Below, one piece after another: positions 24,565-32,396 of a DNA stretch of 42,611 bases. Source of the DNA: Myxococcota bacterium (lineage in GTDB: Bacteria > Myxococcota_A > Bradymonadia > UBA7976 > UBA1532); contig JAKLJY010000063.1 of NCBI GenBank assembly GCA_023150895.1, positions 1-42,611 of the forward strand, read 5' to 3'. The notes beneath the pieces were generated by a model. That model saw only the letters and a list, made by a program, of their open reading frames with translations, was not told the origin of the DNA and did no database searches. Position numbers and translations under genes: made by a program. The number at the start of each line of letters is the position of its first letter. Position 1 is the stretch's first letter.

Positions 24565-25744
24565 CGACCACGCCTCTCGTTTTCAAAACCCTCTTCTCGT
24601 AAACCGACACGGCCCACAGGGGGAACTCGTCGGCAAACCCATCGGCGCGCGCATCTCCCGTCGAGCGGGTGGCGTCTCGATAGAGCTCGTCGAGCGCCAC
24701 GAGGGCGAACCCGTGGGCGAACGCCACCCGAGCCGTTTCGCCCAGGGTCGGCGCCGACGAGAAACGGCGACGGCGATGCTCCGTGAGCACCGTGAACGGC
24801 CGCGCCGGATCGCCGAGCCAGGGCGCGAGGTAGAAGTCGCCGTGGGGTTCGACGCTGACGAATCGCCCGCCGGGCCGAAGGACGCGCGCGATCTCCGCGA
24901 AGACCGCATCCGGGTCACGAACACCCTTCGGCGAGATCGGCACGAACGCGAACAGCAGCGCGTCGCTCATGAAGACGACGTCGAACGTCCCGTCGGACAG
25001 GTCGGCGAAGCCCGCCCCGCGGGCGAGATTCATGATACAAAACATCGCGTCGGTTTCCGGAACGCCGGCAGTCCGCGCCCGTTCCCGCGCGCGCTCGAGG
25101 TGCCCGGCGTCCGGATCGATGCCCAGCACCAGCGCCCCGCAGCGGGCCATCTCGACGGCGTAGTAGCCCGTGCCGCAGCCGACGTCGAGCACGCGGTCCC
25201 CCGGCCGCACGAAGCGTGCGAGCGCCGCCGCCAGGGCCGGGGCCTGCACGGTGCCGTAAGCGGTATCGCCCCGCACCTCGCCTTCGGCCGTGAACTTCTG
25301 TCCGACCCACCAGGCGTTGGGGTCCACCCGGCGCTCGAGCAGCAGGTGGCGCCCGAGCTGATCGTGGAAGTTGCCGAGGCGTCCGCGGTCGAGCGCATGG
25401 GCGGGCCGCTCGAACAGGCGCTCATAGGCCGTCGCGTCCTCCACGAGCAGGAATCGCTGCAAAAGGGCGGCCCGCAGCGCGGCGCCGGTCAGCACCGTGC
25501 CGTCGCCCCACTCGGCCGGATCGCGACGAATCCGCGTCGGGTCGTGCAGCGAACACGCGCTCTGCGAGAACCAGCCCGCGTCCGTGAACACACGGCCCCC
25601 ACCGCCGTCGTCCGCCGCGCCCGCCTGCCAGGCCGCGAGCGCCGCATCGTCGAGTCCGACGGCCGTGCGGGTGCGCACGTTCAGCACGATCCATCGGCCC
25701 GGCGTGGCCGGCAGCACGAGGCAATCGCCGGGGACGAAGGCCAT
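24554..25744 (-). CDS. SAM-dependent methyltransferase with N-terminal extension (396 aa)
   Basis: Residues about 205-320 are a class I methyltransferase: V-L-D-V-G-C-G-T-G-Y-Y-A (SAM glycine loop), then V-L-G-I-D-P-D, F-D-V-V-F-M-S-D and R-V-L-R-P-G-G-R-F. The first ~200 residues are not part of that fold. Residues 1-40 (F-V-P-G-D, then I-V-L-N-V-R-T-R-T-A) faintly resemble a PqqD-like recognition domain, which would fit binding of a carrier or peptide, but this is weak. The ATG at 25744 is 2 bp after the acyl carrier protein stop, so the genes are tightly coupled. The open frame upstream is only a shadow of other genes. Confidence 0.82.
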   Translation of the reverse strand: MAFVPGDCLVLPATPGRWIVLNVRTRTAVGLDDAALAAWQAGAADDGGGGRVFTDAGWFSQSACSLHDPTRIRRDPAEWGDGTVLTGAALRAALLQRFLLVEDATAYERLFERPAHALDRGRLGNFHDQLGRHLLLERRVDPNAWWVGQKFTAEGEVRGDTAYGTVQAPALAAALARFVRPGDRVLDVGCGTGYYAVEMARCGALVLGIDPDAGHLERARERARTAGVPETDAMFCIMNLARGAGFADLSDGTFDVVFMSDALLFAFVPISPKGVRDPDAVFAEIARVLRPGGRFVSVEPHGDFYLAPWLGDPARPFTVLTEHRRRRFSSAPTLGETARVAFAHGFALVALDELYRDATRSTGDARADGFADEFPLWAVSVYEKRVLKTRGVVDAR

Positions 25745-25746
25745 GC

Positions 25747-26013
25747 TCAGGTTCCCGGCGTCGCCGCCGTGGCGCGCAGGCCCTCGATGAGCCCCGCGAG
25801 GCCCCCGATGGTCAGGAAGGCGTCGCTCTGCATGTGCTCGGCGCCGAGTTGAATCGCAAACGCCTCCTCGACCGCCATGATCAGCGACACGAGCCCCATC
25901 GAGTCGATGAGGCCGCGGGCGAGGTAGTCGACGGCGAGCTTCTCCTCCAGGGCGGTGCCCAGGCTGAGGCCGCGGGACTCGAAGTAGTCGACGAGAAATT
26001 CGATGGGGGTCAT
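25747..26013 (-). CDS. acyl carrier protein (88 aa)
   Basis: A discrete four-helix carrier protein. G-L-I-D-S-M-G-L has the phosphopantetheine Ser at residue 38, and the downstream V-E-E-A-F-A-I-Q-L and T-I-G-G-L fit helices II to IV. It would carry an acyl or aminoacyl group as a thioester after activation by a phosphopantetheinyl transferase encoded elsewhere. The ATG at 26013 overlaps the cyclase stop (ATGA). The ANL ligase of the same operon is the likely loading enzyme, and the AAC(3)-like or beta-helix proteins are possible acceptors; both links are inferred. Confidence 0.9.
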   Translation of the reverse strand: MTPIEFLVDYFESRGLSLGTALEEKLAVDYLARGLIDSMGLVSLIMAVEEAFAIQLGAEHMQSDAFLTIGGLAGLIEGLRATAATPGT

Positions 26014-26681
26014 GGATCGTCCTCGATGGCCAGGCTGCGACAGGTGGCGCCGTCTCCGCCGCGCAGGGGCAGCGGGGCGACAATCCACTCGAAGATGCGC
26101 CCGCGAATCTGCTCCAGATTCGTCAGGTTCTCCACGAAGTGGCACCCGGCGCCGAGCATGATGCGGTGGTTGGGCGAGTCGGGCGAGCAGCCGCGCCCGT
26201 GATCCGCGCTGTCGATCTGCGGCAGATCCATGCCGAGCAGCCGCACGCCGCGGTCGACGAGGTACTGCGCCGCGTCCGCGGTCAGAAACGGGTTGCGCGT
26301 GAAGTACGCGAGCGTGCCCCACAGCCGCGAGAACCCGGTGCGCAGCACGAGGCGGGGCACGGGCGCGTCGCCCTCCCCGAGGGCCGCGGCCAGGAACGCC
26401 GCGTCGAACGCCTGCTTCTCGGTCCAGGGGGCGAGGTCCAGCAGGCGCGCCGGCCCCGTCAGCAGCGGCAGCGGCAGAGCGTCGACGGGGCTCCCCCCCG
26501 GGACGAAGTGCAGCGGCGCGTCGACGTGCGTGCCCGTATGCGTGCCGAGCACGATCTTGCGCGTCTCGCGAGCTTCGATGCCGTGCCGCCCGAGCTGCGT
26601 GACCTCCACATAGGGGTGCCACGCCACCGGGAACGTCGGCATGCCGTCGTGAATGGGGTGCGAGAGGTCGATGGTGCGCAT
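26010..26681 (-). CDS. cyclase-family metal-dependent hydrolase, kynurenine-formamidase-like (223 aa)
   Basis: G-T-H-T-G-T-H-V-D-A-P-L-H-F near residue 46 is the metal-binding signature of the cyclase/KynB family, and N-H-R-I-M-L-G-A-G-C-H-F-V-E-N-L-T-N-L near residue 170 is its second conserved block. Relatives hydrolyse N-formylkynurenine or act as cyclases or dehydratases in polyketide clusters. No tryptophan-degradation genes are nearby, so a tailoring role on the operon's product is more likely. The start directly abuts the previous stop (no gap), and the stop overlaps the carrier protein start. Confidence 0.85.
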   Translation of the reverse strand: MRTIDLSHPIHDGMPTFPVAWHPYVEVTQLGRHGIEARETRKIVLGTHTGTHVDAPLHFVPGGSPVDALPLPLLTGPARLLDLAPWTEKQAFDAAFLAAALGEGDAPVPRLVLRTGFSRLWGTLAYFTRNPFLTADAAQYLVDRGVRLLGMDLPQIDSADHGRGCSPDSPNHRIMLGAGCHFVENLTNLEQIRGRIFEWIVAPLPLRGGDGATCRSLAIEDDP

Positions 26682-27959
26682 TCAGGGGGTCTCCAGCGCG
26701 GCGTGCACGGCGTGCCCGAGGGCGCGCACGGTGCGGTGGTCTTCGCCCGTGACCGGCAGCGGCGCCCGCAGGCCGCGTGCCAGGCCGAGGTATCGGGGCA
26801 GACCGCGGTCGAGCGCCCGCCCCACCACGGGGGGCGTGAGCCCGAGTTCACCGAGGTCGTCGTCGAGTGAGAGCGGGTGGCCGGCCACGTCTTCGAGCAC
26901 ATCCCGCACGGCCTGCACCACCGCGTCCCGACCGGGCACGCCAGACGAACGGGCCGAGCCGCGCGCGTCCGGCGTTTGATACCGCACGATGCGGGCCGGC
27001 GCGCCCGCCACCACCGCGAACGGCGGCACGTCCTTCGTGACGACCGAGCCGGCGCCCACGACCGCGTGACGCCCGATGCGGACGCCGCGCACGACGCTGA
27101 CGCCGATGCCGAGCCAGCAACCGTCCTCGATGACCAGGGGATTGCCGTCGGTGTTGCCCTGCAAGATCACCGGGATGGTCGGATCGTCGTAGAGGTGCAG
27201 GCAATCGGACAAAAACAGGCGTTGGGAGGACATGACATGCCGCCCGAGCTCGATGCGGCAGGTGGAGGTCATGAAGAACGCATCGCCGAGGCTCGTGCCG
27301 TCGCCGATGATCACGCTCGGCGCCCGGCGCAGGTAACCGGGCGCCTCCGGGCTGACCGTCTCGGCGGGGTAGTGTTGCCGCACGAAGCCCGGCAGCATCG
27401 AAAAGTCCTCGAGCAACAGGATCTTGCCGTATCGACCGAGGCTGACGAAGCTCCCGAGCGAGAGTCGGCCGGGGCCGTGAATTTCCACCGGCGTCCGGAT
27501 GCGGCTCGCATGTCCGAACGCCCGGAAGAGGTCGAGCGTCGGGGCGGGCACGTTCTCGCCGTGCTCGCCGACGACCAGCGCCCGTCGACTCGCCCGCAAG
27601 TGCGCCCGGGCATCGAGTCGGGAGATGGTCTCTGCCCGTCGGCGTTGCGGGTCGCCCTCCCGCGGCAGCCATCCCGGGCGCAGGATTTCGACCCGCACGG
27701 CGCGGTCGGGGCAGAGCGCCGCCAGCCGCGTGCGGATGACCCGCGCGCTCTCGGCCGTCTCGCCGACACGCTCGCCGCGATGCTCGACGCCGAGCCAGAT
27801 CGACCCCGGGTCGACGGCGGCACGTTCACCCGTCGCCCCGTCGAGCACGTCCGGCACCGCCGGTACCGCCACGGCGACCCCCGGCGCGAGACCCGGCACG
27901 TCGGCGGCGAGCGTTTCGAGGGCTGCGAGCAGGGATTCGTCGTTCATGGTTTCGGACAT
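26682..27959 (-). CDS. hybrid protein: FAAL-type lid, left-handed beta-helix acyltransferase, carrier-like domain (425 aa)
   Basis: Three parts can be seen. Residues about 5-125 resemble the C-terminal lid of fatty-acyl-AMP ligases (V-P-G-L-A-P-G near the start, then L-R-P-G-W-L-P-R-E and Q-R-R-R-A) but lack the Ser-Gly-Lys loop that holds the catalytic Lys. Residues about 155-325 are a hexapeptide beta-helix acyltransferase (W-L-G-I-G-V-S-V-V-R-G-V-R-I-G, V-V-G-A-G-S-V-V-T-K-D-V). Residues about 345-423 look like a carrier protein whose D-S-L is replaced by L-T-P-P, so it cannot carry phosphopantetheine. GGAG about 9 bases before 27959 supports this start. Likely role: O- or N-acylation in the pathway. 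Confidence 0.75.
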   Translation of the reverse strand: MSETMNDESLLAALETLAADVPGLAPGVAVAVPAVPDVLDGATGERAAVDPGSIWLGVEHRGERVGETAESARVIRTRLAALCPDRAVRVEILRPGWLPREGDPQRRRAETISRLDARAHLRASRRALVVGEHGENVPAPTLDLFRAFGHASRIRTPVEIHGPGRLSLGSFVSLGRYGKILLLEDFSMLPGFVRQHYPAETVSPEAPGYLRRAPSVIIGDGTSLGDAFFMTSTCRIELGRHVMSSQRLFLSDCLHLYDDPTIPVILQGNTDGNPLVIEDGCWLGIGVSVVRGVRIGRHAVVGAGSVVTKDVPPFAVVAGAPARIVRYQTPDARGSARSSGVPGRDAVVQAVRDVLEDVAGHPLSLDDDLGELGLTPPVVGRALDRGLPRYLGLARGLRAPLPVTGEDHRTVRALGHAVHAALETP

Positions 27960-27987
27960 CGCGGCGTCTCCGTCCCTGCATCGGCCA

Positions 27988-28674
27988 TCAAACGGCCTGC
28001 ACGAGTTCGATCAACGGGCCGGCCGGCGCGCGCAGCAGTACCAGCCGCAGCGTGCGCCCGCCGACCGCGACCTCGAAGGGTGGCGTGCGCTCGAGGGCCG
28101 CATCGCAGGCTCGGCCGACGGCCTCTGCGTCGTCGAGAAGTGCCGTCGTCAGCAGGCCGACCACCACCGGGCCGGGATCGTCGAGCCGCGCGGCCCGCGC
28201 CGAGGTGAAGCCGGCGTCGACCTCGACCGTGAGGCAGAGCGACGGCAGGGGGCGACGCAGGCGCAGAAGACCCTCGGGCGTGTCCGAAAAACCGAGCGCT
28301 CGCAGCACGGGCACACACGCCGCGGGGACGACGAGACGCGCGACCGCTGACGCCGGCTCCGGGGCGAGCTCGACGCCCGGCACGGGGGTCGCCCCGGCTT
28401 GGGGCCCCACGAGCACGAGGCGCGCCGCCGGGACGTCGAGCGCGGTCGGTGTCCGTCCGGGGAGCAACTCCAACGCCGGGCCGCCGCCTTCGTGGCGAAG
28501 CAGCGTGATCGTCTGGGTGGGCGGCGCATCTCGTTCAAGAAACACGCGTTCCGTATCGTGAACACGCACGCCGGCGTCGTGAAAGGCCCGCCGCCACCCT
28601 CGGCCGGCGAAGAACGCCTCGGCGATGTCGGGGGCCGGCACGCGCAGCGCAACGTGACTCAGACCCGCGATCAT
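27988..28674 (-). CDS. VOC/glyoxalase-fold protein (228 aa)
   Basis: The N-terminus I-A-G-L-S-H-V-A-L-R-V-P-A-P-D is the first strand of a vicinal-oxygen-chelate module, with His6 a possible metal ligand. A second, weaker half (residues about 125-225) has V-G-L-L-T-T-A-L-L-D-D-A-E-A-V-G. The family includes dioxygenases, epimerases and resistance proteins, so no reaction can be assigned. Starts in an ATGA overlap with the large fusion gene and ends 28 bp before the hybrid acyltransferase. Its frame stays open far upstream, antisense-like and without coding character. Confidence 0.72.
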   Translation of the reverse strand: MIAGLSHVALRVPAPDIAEAFFAGRGWRRAFHDAGVRVHDTERVFLERDAPPTQTITLLRHEGGGPALELLPGRTPTALDVPAARLVLVGPQAGATPVPGVELAPEPASAVARLVVPAACVPVLRALGFSDTPEGLLRLRRPLPSLCLTVEVDAGFTSARAARLDDPGPVVVGLLTTALLDDAEAVGRACDAALERTPPFEVAVGGRTLRLVLLRAPAGPLIELVQAV

Positions 28675-31600
28675 GTCCGCCCGCGCCCCTGCGCGACCGC
28701 CGCTTCGAGCATCACCTTGACCTCGCGGCCGAGGATCTTGCCCGTCGATCCGAGGGGGAACTTCGGCACCGAGATCATCACGCCGGGCACCGCACCGGCA
28801 TGCAGGCGCTCGCGGCACGCCTGCAGAATGGACCCCCGCACCGCCTCGAGGTCGACCCCGCTGCGCAGGATGAGCGCCGCCCCGACCTCTTCCCCGTAGA
28901 AAGCGCTGTGAACGCCCACGACGACGGCGTCCTGCACCATGGGCAAGCCGAGCAGCACCTCGCGCACCGCCGCCGGGCTGATCGTCTGCCCGCCGCGGAT
29001 GATGAGGTCCTTCTTGCGGCCGGTGATGAACAGGTTGCCCTCGCCGTCGAAACGCCCGATGTCGCCCGTCGGGAAGAACGTGCCCGGCGGCAGCCAGTCG
29101 ACTCCACCGGACTTCGGGTCGACGTACCCCTGCATCAGGTGCGGCGTGCTGACCAGGATCTCGCCCCCGAGCGCCGCCTCGCCGTCGCTCTCGTCCCCCT
29201 CCTTGAACGCCCCGATGGTGATCTCGACCCCGGGCAGGGCGGGGCCGACGGAGCGCGGCCGGTTGTTGTACCGTGGCGACTGCCCGGTCAGGATCATCGT
29301 CTCGGTCAGACCGAAGCTCTCCATCAGAGGCACGCCGTACTTCGCCTCGAACTGCTCGCGCGTCGCCTGCGCGAGCGGCGCCGTCCCGCAGCAGACGGTC
29401 TGAATCGCCCGCCGCGCGTAGTCCGGGCCGTTGGGATCGCGGTCGATCGCGTTGAGCGCCGCCGCCATGGTCGGCGAGAGCCAGAGCGTGTTCACCCCGT
29501 GCGCCATCACCGGCAGCCAGAACGCCAGCGCGGAGCGCGCGTCGAAGGCCGGGACGAGAACGACCGAGCCCTCGGCCATGAACGGCGAGATCAGCGTGTT
29601 CAGGATGCCGCTGCTGTAGGCCATCGGCCAGATGTGCAGCATGCGCAGGCCCGCACCGAAGCCCATCACGGCGTTGAACGTCGCGGCGTTGCCCAGGATG
29701 CTGCCGATGGTGTGGACGACGCCCTTCGGCAGGCTCGTCGTGCCCGACGTGAACAGGATCAGGAAGAGGTCGTCCGCGGACGCGCCCGCGAACGGCTCGA
29801 ACGGTGCGCCGGCGGTGGCTGCGCCCTCGGGGGGCGCCTCGTCCGGGCCGAAGCGCGGCAGAACCTCCGCCGCGGGCGCCTCGGTGAGCCGGCCGGCGAG
29901 CGCGTCGACGGTCAGCAGTCGTTTTGCACCCGAGAGGCCGAGCACCGCACCGATCTCGCGCGGCGAGAGCGCCGGGTTCACGGGCACCGCCACCACGCCG
30001 GACATGAGACACGCGAAGTAGGTGCAGGCCAGCGTCGCGCCGTTCGGCAGCAGGATTGCGAGGCGGTCGCCGCGGCCGAGCCCGAAGGCCAGAAAGCGCC
30101 CGGCCAGCGCGGCCGCGCGGTCGTGCACGTCGGCATAGGTCAGCACTTGCGCGGGCGCGGCGAGCGTGTCGATCAAGAACGTGCGCGTCGCGTTGCGGAC
30201 GAAGATCTCGCGCGCGAAACCCGGCAGATCGAGCAACGACGTCGGGGGCAGCGGCACGGCGCTCGCGGCCGCGATCGCGGGGGCCGTCGCGCGCACGCCC
30301 GGTGCATCGCGCACCACCCGCGAAAGGTCCTGGGCGCGCAGTTCGAACTCGGCCACGAGCGCCGCCAGGAGCGCCTCGTCCGGCTGCGCCGTGTTGTCGC
30401 CGGTCAGGTACAGGTTGACGACGGGCTCCAGCGCCTCGAACGGCGGTGGATCGAGCGGCGCGCGGCGATAGTTCGCCCGACTGTGCGCGCGCTCCTCGGC
30501 CGCCAGCGTCTCGAGCTCCTCGATGGGCAGCTCGAGACAGTTCAGCAGCGCTTCGGCCAGCCCCTCCATGAGCTCGCCCTCCTCGCTGGCCTCCTGCACG
30601 AACCAGCCCGCCCCCTGCGCGTCCGGGCTGTACCCGCACAGCCACAAGAACCGCGCCGCGTCGAAGCCGGAGAGGCGCAACGACCAGGCGAGCTCGGCCA
30701 CCGAGAGCGAGCCGCCGTCGAGGCGCGCGAGCAGGTAGCCGGAGAGGGCCGCGGCCCCGGCGGGCTCGGGCTTGCGCACCCGCAGGCGAGCCTCGGCGAC
30801 GATCTCCGCCGCCGTCGCCCCCGCGGCGTGGCGCCGCACCCAGAGCCGATAGAGGTCCTCGGCCAGCACGAGGGCCTGCGCCACGGGGTTGACCGTGTGG
30901 GTCGTCGGGTGGAACGTCGCCTTGCCCCCGAACGGGCCCCCGCGACCCTGACTGCGCTTCAGAATCTCGAAACAACGGTTGCCGTTGGCGTACGAACTGG
31001 ATCCGAGGCCGACGTAAGCGATGCCGCGACCGGAGAGGTGCTTCTCGACCGTGACGCCGAGCAACTGCGCGAGGGACTGCAGGTTGGCGATGTCGAAGAC
31101 GCCGTGGATGCGCGTCGCAATGGTCTGGCCGAGACGATGCCGACCCAGCCAGCGCGCGGTCGCGGGCAGCACTTCGGCGAGCAGGCGACGGACGCCGGGC
31201 GGCAAGCGCTCGACGTCGCGCAGCGCCTCGTCGGCGAGCACGGCCCCGGCCAGCGCCGCCCCGATGCTGGCCTGATTCCAGGTCGAGATCGCCGTGACGC
31301 CGTCGAGCGGCAGGGTCTCCTCGAGCATGAGCAGATACGCGGCCATCAGCCCGTAGAGGCCGCTCTCGACGCCCCGCGTGACCACGACGCGCTCGGCCTC
31401 GATGCGGCAGCCGAGGGTGGTCAGCATGCGCTGCACCTCGGGGACGTCCATGAGCGCCGTTTCCGGCACGCCGCGGGTCGCCGCCAGGGTGCGCAGCGCG
31501 TTGGCGAGCAGGTTCTGCAGCTCGTCGGCGCTCTGCGGGTTCGTGGGAAAGAAGTAGCCGCCGAGCGTCAGCGCATCCTGCAATGCGCCCGGGTCGCGCT

Positions 31601-32396
31601 GCCGGCGGTTGATGTAGGTGTGGAGCGTGGTCAGCGGCGGTGACTCGGCCTCGATCGCCCGGAGAAACGCCGTCTTCTCCGGGTTCATGAAGTCGGCCTC
31701 TTCGTCCGGACACCAGATGATGAGCCGACCTTCGTCGAGCCCGAGCAAGGGCAGCGTCCGACCGGCCACCGTCACCTGCGTGGCCTGCATGGCCCGCAGA
31801 ATCTCGTGCAGCGAGATGCCCATGTTCGAGGACGTCGAGCACACGATCGTCCGCGTCGCACAGACGCGCCAGACGGCCAGATCCTGCGCGTCGACGGCGC
31901 CGAGCTGCTCGGCGGAGAGGGCCTCGACCTCCCCCGGGTCGAAGATCGGGGCGCCGGTCGCGTCTCGCCGGCTCGCGACGAACGCACGGCGCTCGGCGAG
32001 CGCGGCGGCGGCGTCCCAGCGCGTCTGCGCGTCGAGATCGGCCAGGACGAGCTCCGCGATGAGCCCCAGGCCGTTATAGCCTTTCACGCAGCTCTGGTAC
32101 TGCTTCCACCCCCGCATGAAGCGTACGCGGCTGCCCAACAAGGCGCTCGTCAGCGGTGCGTCGAAGACCGTGTTGTCATGGTCGTCGGCATAGGGGAGCA
32201 GCTCGGGGTCGAACGCGCGGGTCGGTGCCACGCCGAGCCGGCGCGCCAGGCGAATCGTCGACAGGGCCACCCGCAGGGCATGCGCCTCGGTGGCCGCGGC
32301 GGCGGCCGTCTCGGCGTCGAGCACGACGAAGCCCTCACGTTCGGGCAGGCGGGCAACGCGGGAACGGGCGGAGTGCAGGTAACCGGCAGAGCTCAT
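28671..32396 (-). CDS. fusion of a ~720-residue unrecognised domain to an ANL acyl-activating enzyme (1241 aa)
   Basis: Residues about 720-1241 form a complete adenylate-forming enzyme: L-F-T-S-G-T-T-S-L-P-K-G near 880, F-G-L-T-E-T near the middle, P-T-G-D-I-G-R-F and G-R-K-K-D-L-I-I-R-G-G, and the catalytic Lys in S-T-G-K-I-L-G-R (K1220). It would activate a carboxylic acid with ATP. Residues 1-720 I do not recognise; they contain Y-Q-S-C-V-K-G-Y-N-G-L-G near 120, C-S-T-S-S-N-M-G-I-S near 200, and a well-ordered G-R-G-I-A-Y-V-G-L-G-S-S-S-Y-A-N-G-N-R near 470, and look globular rather than repetitive. The ATG overlaps the dehydrogenase-like stop (ATGA). The carrier protein four genes on is the likely acceptor. 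Confidence 0.83.
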   Translation of the reverse strand: MSSAGYLHSARSRVARLPEREGFVVLDAETAAAAATEAHALRVALSTIRLARRLGVAPTRAFDPELLPYADDHDNTVFDAPLTSALLGSRVRFMRGWKQYQSCVKGYNGLGLIAELVLADLDAQTRWDAAAALAERRAFVASRRDATGAPIFDPGEVEALSAEQLGAVDAQDLAVWRVCATRTIVCSTSSNMGISLHEILRAMQATQVTVAGRTLPLLGLDEGRLIIWCPDEEADFMNPEKTAFLRAIEAESPPLTTLHTYINRRQRDPGALQDALTLGGYFFPTNPQSADELQNLLANALRTLAATRGVPETALMDVPEVQRMLTTLGCRIEAERVVVTRGVESGLYGLMAAYLLMLEETLPLDGVTAISTWNQASIGAALAGAVLADEALRDVERLPPGVRRLLAEVLPATARWLGRHRLGQTIATRIHGVFDIANLQSLAQLLGVTVEKHLSGRGIAYVGLGSSSYANGNRCFEILKRSQGRGGPFGGKATFHPTTHTVNPVAQALVLAEDLYRLWVRRHAAGATAAEIVAEARLRVRKPEPAGAAALSGYLLARLDGGSLSVAELAWSLRLSGFDAARFLWLCGYSPDAQGAGWFVQEASEEGELMEGLAEALLNCLELPIEELETLAAEERAHSRANYRRAPLDPPPFEALEPVVNLYLTGDNTAQPDEALLAALVAEFELRAQDLSRVVRDAPGVRATAPAIAAASAVPLPPTSLLDLPGFAREIFVRNATRTFLIDTLAAPAQVLTYADVHDRAAALAGRFLAFGLGRGDRLAILLPNGATLACTYFACLMSGVVAVPVNPALSPREIGAVLGLSGAKRLLTVDALAGRLTEAPAAEVLPRFGPDEAPPEGAATAGAPFEPFAGASADDLFLILFTSGTTSLPKGVVHTIGSILGNAATFNAVMGFGAGLRMLHIWPMAYSSGILNTLISPFMAEGSVVLVPAFDARSALAFWLPVMAHGVNTLWLSPTMAAALNAIDRDPNGPDYARRAIQTVCCGTAPLAQATREQFEAKYGVPLMESFGLTETMILTGQSPRYNNRPRSVGPALPGVEITIGAFKEGDESDGEAALGGEILVSTPHLMQGYVDPKSGGVDWLPPGTFFPTGDIGRFDGEGNLFITGRKKDLIIRGGQTISPAAVREVLLGLPMVQDAVVVGVHSAFYGEEVGAALILRSGVDLEAVRGSILQACRERLHAGAVPGVMISVPKFPLGSTGKILGREVKVMLEAAVAQGRGRT

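Noticed and set aside
26010-26681. Calling a kynurenine formamidase of tryptophan degradation
   Set aside because: No tryptophan dioxygenase or kynureninase nearby; the family is chemically diverse and the gene is embedded in an unrelated operon.
28800-31643. Long plus-strand frame (947 codons) opposite the ligase fusion
   Set aside because: Arg/Gln/Asp-rich shadow without any domain; the minus strand encodes a complete ANL enzyme with all motifs.
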